Positions 1-8,297 of a DNA stretch of 64,000 nucleotides are shown piece after piece. Source of the DNA: Pontibacillus chungwhensis (GTDB lineage Bacteria; Bacillota; Bacilli; Bacillales; BH030062); NCBI RefSeq assembly GCF_030166655.1, contig NZ_CP126446.1, forward strand, positions 1,116,001 through 1,180,000, given 5' to 3'. A program made the translations under genes and the position numbers. The notes under the pieces were generated by a model. It made no database searches and had not been told where the DNA came from. It saw nothing but the letters and a program-made list of their open reading frames with translations. How positions within the stretch are numbered: position 1 is the first letter of the stretch; each line of letters starts with the position of its first letter.

Positions 1-378
1 CAATATACCGCAGCTTCTCTTGTTTCAGAGAACAAAACGCTCGCGCATCCGGCAAGTGTAGATTCCATACCGTCATCTGCAAACCAGGAGGACCACGTCA
101 GTATGGGCACGATTGGAGCCCGGCACGCGTATCAGATTGTCTTAAACGCCCAGAAGGTGCTTGCGATCGAGTTGATCTGTGCCCTTCAGGCTTTAGAGTA
201 CCGGGGAGTGGATAAGGCGTCAAAAGCTATTCAAGATCTACATCAAAATGCGCGGACCGTCGTCGCGTCTATGGAAGAAGACCGTGTCTTTGCCCGTGAC
301 ATTGACGCGCTAACAGGATGGCTTGAGCGTACAGCGTTTCAATGGGAACTTACAAAGAACGAATCGATTACAAACTGA
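1..378 (+). CDS. hutH: Histidine ammonia-lyase, C-terminal part (5' end outside window)
   Basis: The reading frame is open from the first base and gives about 125 residues of the C-terminal region of histidine ammonia-lyase (histidase), which converts L-histidine to urocanate in the cytoplasm, the first step of the Hut pathway. The recognisable family block is [19 protein letters not shown] followed by a long helical tail ([20 protein letters not shown]). The MIO active-site loop lies upstream and cannot be checked. The stop is 16 bp before the start of a membrane transporter, so the two are probably co-transcribed. Phenylalanine ammonia-lyases share the fold, but the block resembles bacterial HutH most. 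Confidence 0.9.
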   Translation, partial: QYTAASLVSENKTLAHPASVDSIPSSANQEDHVSMGTIGARHAYQIVLNAQKVLAIELICALQALEYRGVDKASKAIQDLHQNARTVVASMEEDRVFARDIDALTGWLERTAFQWELTKNESITN

Positions 379-393
379 TAAAGGGGGAATTTC

Positions 394-1725
394 GTGTTCA
401 CAAATGCTGTTCTAATAAGTGTGCTTATAATGGTCGTCCTAAGTCTTGTCAGGGTAAATGTTATTTTTGCTATTTTGATTGCTGCGATTACAGCAGGACT
501 GGTTTCCGGATTGAATGTAACAGAAGCCGTTGAAGTGATCGTTTCAGGAATGGGCGGTCAATCGAACACGGCCCTTAGCTATATTTTGCTCGGAATCTTC
601 GCTGTCATGATTGGCCTCTCAGGTATTACGACCATTCTTGTGCAGCATATGCTACGTATTATAGGAAAGCAAAAAATCATCCTCGTCCTGGTGATTGCGG
701 GTATTGCGTGTTTATCTCAAAACGCAGTCCCGGTACATATTGCGTTTATTCCAATACTGATCCCGCCGCTCTTGCCGCTCTTTAATAAACTGAAAGTGGA
801 TCGTCGCGCGGTTGCTGCTGCTCTTACATTTGGATTGAAGGCTCCGTACATTATGATCCCGGCGGGCTTTGGATTAATCTTTCAGGGCATTATAAGGGAT
901 GAGATGAAAGCGAACGGGATGGAGATTGCTCTTAGCGATGTGACTCAAGCGATGCTTCTTCCAGGACTCGGCATGGTTGTAGGATTACTCATTGCTGTTT
1001 TCGTCACGTATCGTAAAGACCGTGTGAGTAAGAAAAAAGATGGACTTCACGTTGAGCCTGAAGATGAAGGGATTCCTGAAGACTTTTATGAACAAGAGAA
1101 GGTTACGTGGAATCTCGGCCATACCATGACCGTCTTAGCCATTCTCGTCGCACTTGTTACGCAGCTTATGACGGATTCTCTCGTTATTGGAGCGTTATCT
1201 GGTATTATCGTGATGTTTGCAACCAGGGTGGTGAAATTCTCTCAAGGAGAACGGGTTGTTCACGAAGGCATTGGAATGATGGGGATGATCGCCTTCGTCA
1301 TGCTAATTGCTTCAGGTTACGCAACGATATTAAAAGAAACAGGTGCTGTATCTGAACTAGTAGAACGAACCGATGGGTGGCTCGACGGGAACCACGCCCT
1401 TATTGCGACGGTTATGTTACTTGTGGGGCTTGTCATTACGATGGGAATTGGCTCTTCATTCGGAACCATCCCGGTCATCGCAGCCCTTTACGTTCCCATT
1501 TGCCTAGCGACCGGTTTCTCACCCGTCGCAACAGCAGCGCTAATTGGCACAGCAGGAGCCCTGGGCGACGCAGGCTCCCCAGCATCAGACAGCACCTTAG
1601 GCCCCACATCAGGACTGAATGCCGACGGGCGCCATAATCACATCTGGGAAACCTGCGTCCCCACCTTCCTCCACTACAACATCCCGCTCTTTATCTTTGG
1701 CGTGCTAGCGGCTGTGTTGTTTTAG
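394..1725 (+). CDS. NhaC/YuiF-type Na+/H+ antiporter-family transporter
   Basis: A 443-residue polytopic membrane protein with about 11-12 hydrophobic segments, a GTG start, and a clear ribosome binding site (aagggggaa). Segments such as QNAVPVHIAFIPILIPPLLP and GTAGALGDAGSPASDSTLGP resemble the ion-transporter superfamily group annotated as Na+/H+ antiporter family protein (B. subtilis YuiF-like). A charged cytoplasmic loop lies near residues 208-240. It begins 16 bp after hutH, so I infer a role in histidine uptake or in the ion coupling of it. The substrate is not shown by the sequence. No terminator was seen between the two genes. Confidence 0.75.
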   Translation: MFTNAVLISVLIMVVLSLVRVNVIFAILIAAITAGLVSGLNVTEAVEVIVSGMGGQSNTALSYILLGIFAVMIGLSGITTILVQHMLRIIGKQKIILVLVIAGIACLSQNAVPVHIAFIPILIPPLLPLFNKLKVDRRAVAAALTFGLKAPYIMIPAGFGLIFQGIIRDEMKANGMEIALSDVTQAMLLPGLGMVVGLLIAVFVTYRKDRVSKKKDGLHVEPEDEGIPEDFYEQEKVTWNLGHTMTVLAILVALVTQLMTDSLVIGALSGIIVMFATRVVKFSQGERVVHEGIGMMGMIAFVMLIASGYATILKETGAVSELVERTDGWLDGNHALIATVMLLVGLVITMGIGSSFGTIPVIAALYVPICLATGFSPVATAALIGTAGALGDAGSPASDSTLGPTSGLNADGRHNHIWETCVPTFLHYNIPLFIFGVLAAVLF

Positions 1726-1743
1726 AGGTTGGATAGAGGGGGG

Positions 1744-1810
1744 GATGTTTCCGTTGCCGTTAGGTAGAGGAAGGTGGTTCGAGAAATCACTCGCTTTCCG
1801 CGGCGAGGTG
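1744..1810 (+). repeat. Fragment of B-type intergenic palindromic element
   Basis: About 65 bp matching the left half of the B-type repeats seen complete at 30996-31175 and 52993-53163: a GTTTCCGTT-like end, then GGTGGTTCGAGAAATCACTC followed by GCTTTCCGCGGCGAG. The right half is missing, so it is a truncated copy between the transporter and the deaminase. Confidence 0.6.
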
Positions 1811-1920
1811 TTAAAACCTGATGCTCAAGAATGGTAATAGCCATCGCCCCTCTTGTATGAAACTGGTTCGTAAATCTCATCCTAATGGTGTAAGGTGGAT
1901 CAGTGAGGAGGAAATACAGA

Positions 1921-2378
1921 TGAAACAAACAGATGAACAATTTATGAGAAAAGCGATTGAAATGGCTAAGCAAGCCCGCGCAGAGGGGAACGAGCCCTTT
2001 GGAGCGATTCTTGTAAAAGATGATGAGATAGCGATGATTGGGGAGAATCAAATCAATTCTCTATGTGACCCAACCCATCACGCTGAGATCGGGTTAATCC
2101 GCAAGTTCTGTTCAGAACATAACCTGTTTGACCTAAGTGAATATACTCTTTATACAAGCTGTGAGCCTTGTGTGATGTGTTCAGGAGGAATGGTGTGGGC
2201 GAATCTTGGTAAAGTTGTCTACAGCGTAAGCCACGATCAACTAGCTGAGATCGCAGGAGATAACATTATGATCTCCTGTAAAGAAGTCTTTGCTAAGAGT
2301 CCGAACCAGCCTGAAGTGGTAGGAAACGTGTTAAATGAGGAAGGCCTAAACGTATTTGAAGGGTATTCTTTCTCATAA
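1921..2378 (+). CDS. Nucleoside/guanine deaminase-like protein (CDA fold)
   Basis: A 152-residue zinc-dependent deaminase of the cytidine/deoxycytidylate deaminase superfamily. It carries the signature HAE (in DPTHHAEIGLI) and PCxxC (in TSCEPCVMCSGGMVW), which supply the zinc ligands and the proton-shuttling Glu, plus the substrate-side EPFGAILV segment. Length and layout resemble B. subtilis guanine deaminase GuaD, but the C-terminal substrate-specificity region differs, so the substrate (guanine or another base/nucleoside) is uncertain. The start is the ATG at 1921, just after GTGAGGAGGAAATACAG. An in-frame ATG at 1821 would add about 33 residues encoded by repeat-derived DNA and is not favoured. 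Confidence 0.75.
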
Positions 2379-2398
2379 ATTCTTATATGGATCGTCTG

Positions 2399-2428
2399 AA
2401 GCAGTCCGTCTGACGGGCTGCTTTTTTG
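2399..2428 (+). terminator. Intrinsic terminator after the deaminase
   Basis: The stem AGCAGTCCGTC/GACGGGCTGCT (one mismatch or G-U pair) is followed directly by six T residues, about 20 bp after the stop codon. Confidence 0.85.
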
Positions 2429-2523
2429 AATTAGCTCCAGCAATGTAATGTAAATTATTCCTTAAAATGTTAATAGGATTCTGGTAAACTATTCTACATG
2501 AATAATTCGGAAAGAGGGATAGC

Positions 2524-3060
2524 TTGGAAGGAATTCTTTTTATTCTGGCCATTGTTTTAGCTATTCTATCTTCTTTTCTCCTAAAATCATATTTAGATAA
2601 AGGGGATAGGATAAAAAGACACGCTATTGATGAAGAGATTACTCAGGACGTGGTATGTTTTCCTGCAAAAGAAGGGAAATGGTGGTCTTCTCCTGTTCTG
2701 TTATGGGGGACCTATGGCTTTTTACATGTTTATTTTGTTCTGTTTTTCAACGAGGATATTTTCCTTACAGGAACCCAAGCGATTATGGGATTTTGTGTTG
2801 TGATCGCTCAGAATCGTCAAAGCAGTGAAGATTTTGTCCGCTCTAAAAATGGAGTGCTTTATATTACCCGTGGTCCTGTCTTGAGCCGGAAAGTCGTTGA
2901 CCTTCGTCATCTATTACGAGTTGTGGAGACTCGCAAACATTTGTCGTTTTATCAGGAAAATGCGCGCATTGCCCGTATTCCTTTTAGGGAACTTCGACAA
3001 GAAGACATACCTCGTCTAAAAGAAGAGATAGAGGCATATATTCCAATTCGTAACGAATAG
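2524..3060 (+). CDS. Hypothetical membrane protein with PH-like C-terminal region
   Basis: 178 residues with a TTG start behind GGAAAGAGGGATAGC. The sequence shows one N-terminal membrane helix (about residues 2-22), two further hydrophobic segments (about 60-100), and a soluble C-terminal part. That tail (VRSKNGVLYITRG..., then a PFREL-like turn and a final helix) has the beta-rich look of bacterial PH-like domains in small Bacillus membrane proteins. No catalytic motif is visible. It sits alone between a terminator and the GGDEF gene and may be monocistronic. The function is unknown. Confidence 0.6.
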   Translation: MEGILFILAIVLAILSSFLLKSYLDKGDRIKRHAIDEEITQDVVCFPAKEGKWWSSPVLLWGTYGFLHVYFVLFFNEDIFLTGTQAIMGFCVVIAQNRQSSEDFVRSKNGVLYITRGPVLSRKVVDLRHLLRVVETRKHLSFYQENARIARIPFRELRQEDIPRLKEEIEAYIPIRNE

Positions 3061-3179
3061 TAGGCTACTTTAGTAGGGGATATTGAGTAAAAATAAAATA
3101 GAATTTTCTGTCGAATGAGCCAAAAGTCTTTCCTTTTATAGTAAAATTAGAGGATATTCAAAAAGCTAGGGGTTATACG

Positions 3180-4142
3180 ATGGAGAAACTATATTTTGTA
3201 GCAGGACTCGCCGTCGGACTTTTCTTGTTTAGTGTATACACCTCCTATGTCAAACACCGTTGGAAAGAAAAGAATGATAAAGAAAAGCAAATCTACCAAC
3301 TTGTAGAAAACTCAAGAGACATCATTTATATTGTCCAATTTCAACCAGAACAAAAACATATATACATTAGCCCGGCTCTAGACGCTTACTTAGGGAAGGG
3401 CATTGTAGAAGCGTCATTAGAAGATCCGTTTTTCCCTTTTAAATTGATACACCCTGATGATGTGGACATTTTAGAGAGAAAAATCACCGATCAAATCGAT
3501 TATTCCAAACCTTTTGTGCAACGGTGGCGAAATCGTAGGGGAGAGTACCGGTGGTTTGAGGAATACGCCTCCCCTGTCTATAACGAAGACGGTGACTTAG
3601 TTGAACTCCACGGAATTTTACGTAACATCGACGAGAAAGTTCAACTTCAACAGAACTTAGAATATCGAAGCACCCACGACGCCTTAACCGGACTCTTTAA
3701 TCGCGATTACTTTGACCGCTTGATGGAGAAATACGACCATGAAGTCGAGTCATCAGTCGGGATGATTTTGTGTGACTTAGACAAGTTAAAGGATATGAAC
3801 GATCGCTATGGTCATAAAAAAGGCGATGCCTATATCCAAAAAGCAGCCGACCTCTTCGTCGAATCCACCCCCGAAAACGCAGTCGTCTCAAGAGTCGGTG
3901 GTGATGAATTTACGATTTTGCTAACAGAAACGACACAAGAAGAGGTAGGAACGATCTTTAATAGAATAGAAGAAAAAATCACGACCCACAACAACCAACA
4001 TAGAAACGCCCGACTACACGTATCTATGGGCTACGCCTTTAGAGGTCACTCTCCAGGTCACATGGAGGAGCTCTTCATCGAAGCCGACCAACGCATGTAC
4101 CAGCACAAACGCTCCAAACCACAAGTCTATTCCCATACATAA
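3180..4142 (+). CDS. Membrane-anchored PAS-GGDEF diguanylate cyclase
   Basis: 320 residues: one N-terminal membrane helix (about 3-22), a PAS domain (about 37-150; the PAC-like end is YNEDGDLVELHGILRNI), then a GGDEF domain beginning at THDALTGLFNRDYFDRL. The catalytic signature VSRVGGDEF is intact (GGDEF at residues 240-244), so it should make cyclic-di-GMP from two GTP. The RxxD inhibitory I-site expected just upstream is absent (that stretch reads PENAVVSR), suggesting no classical product inhibition. No EAL domain follows. In the same window, PelD at 15767-17002 carries a probable c-di-GMP receptor site, so this enzyme could feed Pel control; that link is inference only. Confidence 0.9.
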   Translation: MEKLYFVAGLAVGLFLFSVYTSYVKHRWKEKNDKEKQIYQLVENSRDIIYIVQFQPEQKHIYISPALDAYLGKGIVEASLEDPFFPFKLIHPDDVDILERKITDQIDYSKPFVQRWRNRRGEYRWFEEYASPVYNEDGDLVELHGILRNIDEKVQLQQNLEYRSTHDALTGLFNRDYFDRLMEKYDHEVESSVGMILCDLDKLKDMNDRYGHKKGDAYIQKAADLFVESTPENAVVSRVGGDEFTILLTETTQEEVGTIFNRIEEKITTHNNQHRNARLHVSMGYAFRGHSPGHMEELFIEADQRMYQHKRSKPQVYSHT

Positions 4143-4143
4143 T

Positions 4144-4172
4144 AAAAGAGAGGCCCTGGCCTCTCTTTTTTG
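4144..4172 (+). terminator. Intrinsic terminator after the GGDEF gene
   Basis: The stem AGAGAGGCC-CT-GGCCTCTCT is followed by six T residues, starting just past the stop codon. Confidence 0.9.
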
Positions 4173-4182
4173 TTGGAGTCTG

Positions 4183-4357
4183 GGGGCGTTACGTTTATGA
4201 GTGGATGGGGCGGCTGGGGAACGACTCGCTTTCCACGGGCGAGCTGTCGAGCCTCCTCGTTCGCTATCGCTCTCTGTGGGGTCTCGTCGACCTCTTTCTC
4301 CCGTAGGAGTCTCCCCGTTCCCCAGCCACCCCCTGGCTATTGTCTAACAAACGCCCC
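4183..4357 (+). repeat. A-type palindromic intergenic element, copy 1
   Basis: A 175-bp element bounded by the inverted repeat GGGGCGTT/AACGCCCC, with a second nested inverted repeat GGCTGGGGAACG (4212) / CGTTCCCCAGCC (4316). The interior also folds on itself (GACTCGCTTTCC..., GAGCTGTCGAGCCTCC, then GTCTCGTCGACCTC and GGAGTCTCCCC). Copies lie at 5293-5466 (opposite orientation) and 50937-51110, with a partial chimera at 35378-35508. No open frame of interest is present. It behaves like a non-autonomous or structural repeat. Confidence 0.8.
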
Positions 4358-4391
4358 GTGGTGAATGATGTAGGTTTTCTCATATATGGCA

Positions 4392-4684
4392 TGTTTCCGT
4401 TGATCTATATGTGGCAAGGTGGTTCGGGAAATCGTGAGACTCCTGCGGCAGTAGGAGCCAGTCTAGTTCCAGCGTGGAGGACCTAGCGAGACAAGTCATC
4501 TTTTTTCCAAAGGCTTATCGCCTTTTCCAAAAAGCTGTCTTGTCCGTACGGTCCTAGGCACCACGCTTGCACATTTCTGTCTAGGGGAGACCCCGGAATG
4601 AGCGCAGCGAATGAGGAGGCTTCCCGGCTCCCCGCAGGAAAGCGAGTTGCCCCCAGCAAACCCTAGCTCTTTTATAGCAACGGA
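4392..4684 (+). repeat. B-type palindromic intergenic element, extended copy
   Basis: A roughly 290-bp element with B-type ends (GTTTCCGTT at 4392, AACGGA at 4679) and the family motif GGTGGTTCGGGAAATC. The interior differs from the compact copies. It contains the pair CCTAGCGAGACAAG / CTTGTCCGTACGGTCCTAGG and a hairpin-like AAAGGCTTATCGCCTTT near 4507-4530. Together with the neighbouring A-type element it fills the gap between the GGDEF gene and the next CDS; no gene is seen here. Confidence 0.65.
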
Positions 4685-4768
4685 CCTAATCCAACTTTAA
4701 GTCACTTTTCATCTGGAATAAACATGATAAAATATAGAAGGAAAGACTGGCGTAGGAGGAGACTAATT

Positions 4769-5152
4769 TTGAAGAAATACATTACCATCCTTGTACTAAT
4801 CCCCTTAATCCTTTTGGGGTTGTATACATTTGCGGTCATGTTCCGCGGACCGTTTGGGTTTGAGGAAATGCCGATCGACAAACTAGAACAAGTAGCCGAA
4901 TACGAATCAAAAGAAGGCGAATACACCATCCGCATCTTAGAAAAAGGCGGAGCACCGATCAACAAAGAATGGACCTACATCGGAGCCTTGTATGAAGGAG
5001 ACACCTTCGTTCGAAACGTAATCTGGATTGAGGAAGAAGTTCCTCTTGAATGGACAGGCGAAGAAACCATCACCTTCACAAACGCTGAGGGAGAAGAAGT
5101 AGACGTGAACGTCATAGAAGATACGTATGACTTTAGAGGATTTCCACTATAA
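4769..5152 (+). CDS. Hypothetical secreted/anchored protein, possibly DUF5412-like
   Basis: 127 residues. The TTG at 4769 is chosen because AGGAGGAG lies just upstream and the product then begins MKKYITILVLIPLILLGLY, a signal peptide or membrane anchor. The remainder is a small beta-rich domain (GEYTIRILEKGG, RNVIWIEEEVPLEWTGEE, DTYDFRG) reminiscent of DUF5412-type Bacillus proteins, a weak assignment. An upstream in-frame ATG (4724) would add a very basic extension lying partly in repeat-flanking DNA and is less likely. It is flanked by repeats and followed by its own terminator. The function is unknown. Confidence 0.6.
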   Translation: MKKYITILVLIPLILLGLYTFAVMFRGPFGFEEMPIDKLEQVAEYESKEGEYTIRILEKGGAPINKEWTYIGALYEGDTFVRNVIWIEEEVPLEWTGEETITFTNAEGEEVDVNVIEDTYDFRGFPL

Positions 5153-5171
5153 ACATCCTTACACCATTAGA

Positions 5172-5225
5172 AAGTAGTTCAATTATTGGAAGGGCCTCTT
5201 CTAATAGGTTGAACTACTTTTTTAT
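5172..5225 (+). terminator. Intrinsic terminator
   Basis: The arms AGTAGTTCAA (5173) and TTGAACTACT (5209) pair perfectly and are followed by a T-run; the long loop contains a minor inner hairpin. Confidence 0.75.
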
Positions 5226-5292
5226 ATGGAAGAAGAACGAAACATGTAGCATAAGGAATTTATGGGCAGTATTATACTCAGCATCCCGCTGT

Positions 5293-5466
5293 GGGCCGTT
5301 TCTCTACTTTTGTAAGGGGTGTCTGGGGAACGGGGAGACTCCTACGGGAGAAAGAGGTCGACGAGACCCCGGAATGAGCGTAGCGATTGAGGAGGCTCGA
5401 CAGCTCGCCCGTGGAAAGCGAGTCGTTCCCCAGACACCCCAACCACCGCACAAACGTAACGGCCCC
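5293..5466 (-). repeat. A-type palindromic intergenic element, copy 2 (inverted)
   Basis: Reverse-orientation copy of the element at 4183-4357, with ends GGGCCGTT (5292) and AACGGCCC (5458) and inner arms GTCTGGGGAACG / CGTTCCCCAGAC. The centre (ACCCCGGAATGAGCGTAGCG) differs from copy 1, as expected for a hairpin loop under little constraint. Confidence 0.8.
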
Positions 5467-5554
5467 TCCCACTAATACATAATGAATCATAACTCATACA
5501 GCACCATCATCCCCCATATAGTATAGGAAACCACCTGGATGGAGTGGATTGCTA

Positions 5555-6331
5555 ATGTGGGGAAGCAAAGATTTAGTAAATCTAATAAGTACCTTTCTAC
5601 CACCTTTCTCAGAAATTATCGCCTTTAACGGAGAGCCTGTAGTCAGTGCTACAGACCTAGATAGGGATGGCATCGCTGAGGTCATAGGAGCTTACTACTG
5701 GCAGGGCGAGCATTATGTCATCGTTCTAAAATGGGGCGCGGGGAGATGGCAAGTGGCCTCCTGCTGGATGGACAGTAGCCTGCAGGGTGCCAGAGACCAA
5801 CAGGTTCCCTATGAATCTTTCGTAAATAAAGACGGGATTGATTTGTCCTCGCTTCAATACCTTTCTTCTGAGAAGGAGAAGAATATGAAGTTTGAAGAAG
5901 CTCTGAAGAAAGAATTTCAAATTCGTCCGGAAGATAAGGTGAGGTACTATTATAATAAAGTAGATTTGAATGATGATGGGAAGCCTGAAGTATTCGTCTT
6001 GCTGGTAGGCCCCACACTCTGTGGGACCGGGGGTTGCAGTGCTGCGATCTTTAAAGAAAAAGAGGGGGAGTACGCTCTGCTCACTAGATTCAGTGTCGTC
6101 AACAATCCGGTCATTGTTAGTGACCAACAGACCAATGGGTATAGGGATATCTTGATGAATGTGTATGGAGGGGGGATTGTACCTTTCTTTGCACGGCTGA
6201 AGTATGATGGGAGTACCTATCCGGGCAATCCATCCGTTCAACCTAAACTAGAGCCTGGCACGAAAGTAGAAGGAGTCGCGATCGTGGCGGATGATCTAAT
6301 GAAAAGTCCAGGGATTGAGATTTCGTCCTGA
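5555..6331 (+). CDS. Hypothetical protein with FG-GAP/DxDxDG-type motifs
   Basis: About 258 residues. Two similar segments are visible: ATDLDRDGIAEVIGAYYWQG near residue 32 and KVDLNDDGKPEVFVLLVG near residue 140. Both fit the calcium-binding DxDxDGxxE loop of FG-GAP/VCBS-like repeat proteins, normally found outside the cell. There is no signal peptide at the visible start (ATG 5555; a TTG at 5549 is also possible), and the gene begins less than 100 bp from a palindromic repeat. An N-terminally truncated secreted protein is therefore a real possibility. A Cys pair (LCGTGGC) follows the second motif. The function is unknown. Confidence 0.6.
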   Translation: MWGSKDLVNLISTFLPPFSEIIAFNGEPVVSATDLDRDGIAEVIGAYYWQGEHYVIVLKWGAGRWQVASCWMDSSLQGARDQQVPYESFVNKDGIDLSSLQYLSSEKEKNMKFEEALKKEFQIRPEDKVRYYYNKVDLNDDGKPEVFVLLVGPTLCGTGGCSAAIFKEKEGEYALLTRFSVVNNPVIVSDQQTNGYRDILMNVYGGGIVPFFARLKYDGSTYPGNPSVQPKLEPGTKVEGVAIVADDLMKSPGIEISS

Positions 6332-6459
6332 AAGTGGGGACGTGAGATCTTGAAGAAAGCTGTAATGGGTTACCCTCGTTATGGCTTTTTTGCTATTCAT
6401 AGGTTCTCCTTTTTTTAGGAGATGGACTCTAGTATTATAAATTCTATAGGAGGGGTTGG

Positions 6460-6612
6460 ATGGATCGACGTGAGGAATCAGAAAAGGAAAATCCGTTCGC
6501 ATCTTGCCTCACATCCTTTGCCGATGGCTGCGCGGTGATCGGGTGTTTGAGTGGGGTGCTGTTGTTTGTGGGGATCCCGGGGGCTCTTCTTTTCGTAAGT
6601 CAGTGGATATAA
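6460..6612 (+). CDS. Small membrane protein, 50 aa
   Basis: A short gene with an excellent ribosome binding site (ATAGGAGGGG) directly before ATG. The product has a charged N-terminus (MDRREESEKENPF) and one long hydrophobic helix (about residues 24-48, rich in Gly, Leu and Val) containing two Cys. No family recognised. A single-pass small membrane protein is the simplest reading. Confidence 0.55.
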   Translation: MDRREESEKENPFASCLTSFADGCAVIGCLSGVLLFVGIPGALLFVSQWI

Positions 6613-6716
6613 ATCGGAAGAATCGAAATCACGAGCCTATTCATGATTTCCTCTGGCGTGATAAACTAATAGAAAAGGCATGAAATCGTTATCATAGTGT
6701 CGGGGAGTGGGTTCAG

Positions 6717-8081
6717 ATGGAGTTGATTGGGGATAATCACAAGCAGGATGTATTTGATACGTTTTTTGAGAACGGGAATTTTTGTATTGTGGTGGTCGAT
6801 CGTGAGGGTTATGTGACGTATATGAATGAAAGCTATTGCCGTTTCCTGAATCTTGACAAGGAGGAGGTCACGGGCAAGCATGTTACTGACGTCATTGAGA
6901 ACACGCGCATGCACCTTGTGGCAGAGTCTGGGAAGGAAGAGATGGCGGATGTTCAATACATAAAAGGAAATTATATGATCGCCAACCGAATTCCACTTCG
7001 TTCAGAGGGGGAGGTCGTTGGGGCATTCGGGATGGTCCTGTTCCGGGATACAGAAGAGTGGCTCCAGATGAACAGTCATATCCGGGATCTCCTTCTTGAA
7101 CTGAAGGCATATAGATCGAAACGCAGGGAGCAAACAGGCGCGACGTATGCGCTGCACCACATTATCAGTAGGTCGCAAGAAGTGGATGTGTTGAAGGATA
7201 AGATTAAACAAGTGGCGCCGAGCGATGTGTCTGTGCTTTTAAGGGGAGAAAGCGGGACAGGGAAAGAATTGTTTGCCCATAGCATTCATCATTTAAGTGA
7301 ACGGAGTAATCAGCCGTTTGTTAAAGTGAACTGTGCAGCGATTCCTGAGGACCTTCTTGAATCAGAACTATTTGGTTACCAGGAAGGAGCCTTCACAGGG
7401 GCCAAGAAAGGGGGCAAGCCTGGTAAGTTTCAACTTGCAGACGGTGGGACCCTTTTCTTGGATGAAATTGGTGATATGCCGATCCATGCCCAGGTGAAAA
7501 TTTTGCGCGTTTTACAAGAAGGGGAAGTCGAAGCGATTGGCGCCACCCATCCGCAGAAGGTCGACGTCCGCATAATTGCTTCAACCCATCAGCCCCTCGA
7601 ACAGTTGATAAAAGATCAGCGCTTCCGTGAGGATTTATTTTACCGAATTAATGTCGTTCAGTTTCACGTCCCAGCCCTACGTGAACGAAAAGAAGATATT
7701 GGCGTGTTGGCGCGCTCTCTTTTGCAAAAGGTGACTGACAAGGTAGGGAAGCGCGTAGTCGATTTTAATGCTGACGTGTATGAAGCCTTTAAGCGCTACG
7801 CATGGCCTGGGAATGTTCGTGAATTAGAGAATGCGATTGAATCAGCCGTTCATTTGACGCGGTCAGAATTGATTGGACTAGAAGACCTTCCCGCGGCGAT
7901 TCGATCCCATACAGATAGCCAATCCGCGGTGAAGACGTTAAAAGAAAGCCTGGAGGAAGCTGAGAAGCAGGCCATAAAAGATGCGATTCAGTTTGCAGAG
8001 GGGGATAAAGTAAAAGCAGCAGAGGTGCTCGGGATTGGTAAATCCTCTCTCTATGAAAAAGTAAAGAAGTACGGCCTTTAG
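6717..8081 (+). CDS. Sigma-54-dependent transcriptional activator (PAS-AAA+-Fis)
   Basis: 454 residues: an N-terminal PAS sensory domain (about 10-110), a sigma-54 interaction AAA+ domain, and a C-terminal Fis-type HTH ([20 protein letters not shown]). Walker A is GESGTGKE (177-184), the sigma-54 contacting loop GAFTGA is intact (224-229), and Walker B is [13 protein letters not shown]. It drives open-complex formation at -24/-12 promoters using ATP. The next transcription unit starts with exactly such a promoter (8253-8270), so it very likely activates the ketone-body genes that follow, sensing a metabolite through PAS. The stop overlaps the first of three dyad sites proposed as its binding sites. 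Confidence 0.93.
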   Translation: MELIGDNHKQDVFDTFFENGNFCIVVVDREGYVTYMNESYCRFLNLDKEEVTGKHVTDVIENTRMHLVAESGKEEMADVQYIKGNYMIANRIPLRSEGEVVGAFGMVLFRDTEEWLQMNSHIRDLLLELKAYRSKRREQTGATYALHHIISRSQEVDVLKDKIKQVAPSDVSVLLRGESGTGKELFAHSIHHLSERSNQPFVKVNCAAIPEDLLESELFGYQEGAFTGAKKGGKPGKFQLADGGTLFLDEIGDMPIHAQVKILRVLQEGEVEAIGATHPQKVDVRIIASTHQPLEQLIKDQRFREDLFYRINVVQFHVPALRERKEDIGVLARSLLQKVTDKVGKRVVDFNADVYEAFKRYAWPGNVRELENAIESAVHLTRSELIGLEDLPAAIRSHTDSQSAVKTLKESLEEAEKQAIKDAIQFAEGDKVKAAEVLGIGKSSLYEKVKKYGL

Positions 8082-8084
8082 GTC

Positions 8085-8199
8085 ATTCCGGTATTTTGGA
8101 AAGTCATTCCGATAAAATGGAATGGCTTTTTTCTTTGTGTTATGTAAGGGTTTTCATAGTTGTCGCGCTTATTTTATCGAAGTATTCTGAAATTATGGA
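8085..8199 (+). promoter_or_regulatory. Three dyad sites, putative enhancer (UAS) for the sigma-54 activator
   Basis: Three 16-bp copies of a TTCC-N8-GGAA-type motif: ATTCCGGTATTTTGGA (8085-8100), ATTCCGATAAAATGGA (8106-8121) and ATTCTGAAATTATGGA (8184-8199). The first two are 21 bp apart (two helical turns). They lie about 55-170 bp upstream of the -24/-12 promoter, the usual place for bacterial enhancer-binding protein sites. Binding by the preceding gene's product is inferred. Confidence 0.6.
8103..8132 (+). terminator. Intrinsic terminator after the activator gene
   Basis: GTCATTCC/GGAATGGC forms an 8-bp stem (one G-U pair) followed by TTTTTT. It coincides with the second dyad site, so the same bases may serve both as terminator and as protein-binding site. 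Confidence 0.6.
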
Positions 8200-8252
8200 A
8201 AAGGTACTGAAGAAAGGTCCGCTCAACAACCATTCTGACAACCTTTCTAAAG

Positions 8253-8270
8253 TTGGCATGATTTTTGCAT
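8253..8270 (+). promoter_or_regulatory. Sigma-54 (-24/-12) promoter
   Basis: TTGGCATGATTTTTGCAT has GG at 8255-8256 and GC at 8267-8268 separated by exactly 10 bp, matching the TGGCAC-N5-TTGCW consensus almost fully. It is 28 bp before the CoA-transferase A start and downstream of a sigma-54 activator gene. Confidence 0.9.
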
Positions 8271-8297
8271 ATATAAGGGTGAAGGGAGTGGGAAGTG

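Noticed and set aside
1821-1920. Upstream start for the deaminase
   Set aside because: Would translate DNA next to a repeat fragment; AGTGAGGAGGAAATACAG directly precedes ATG 1921.
3061-3179. Riboswitch before the GGDEF gene
   Set aside because: AT-rich leader without recognisable junction motifs or stable stems.
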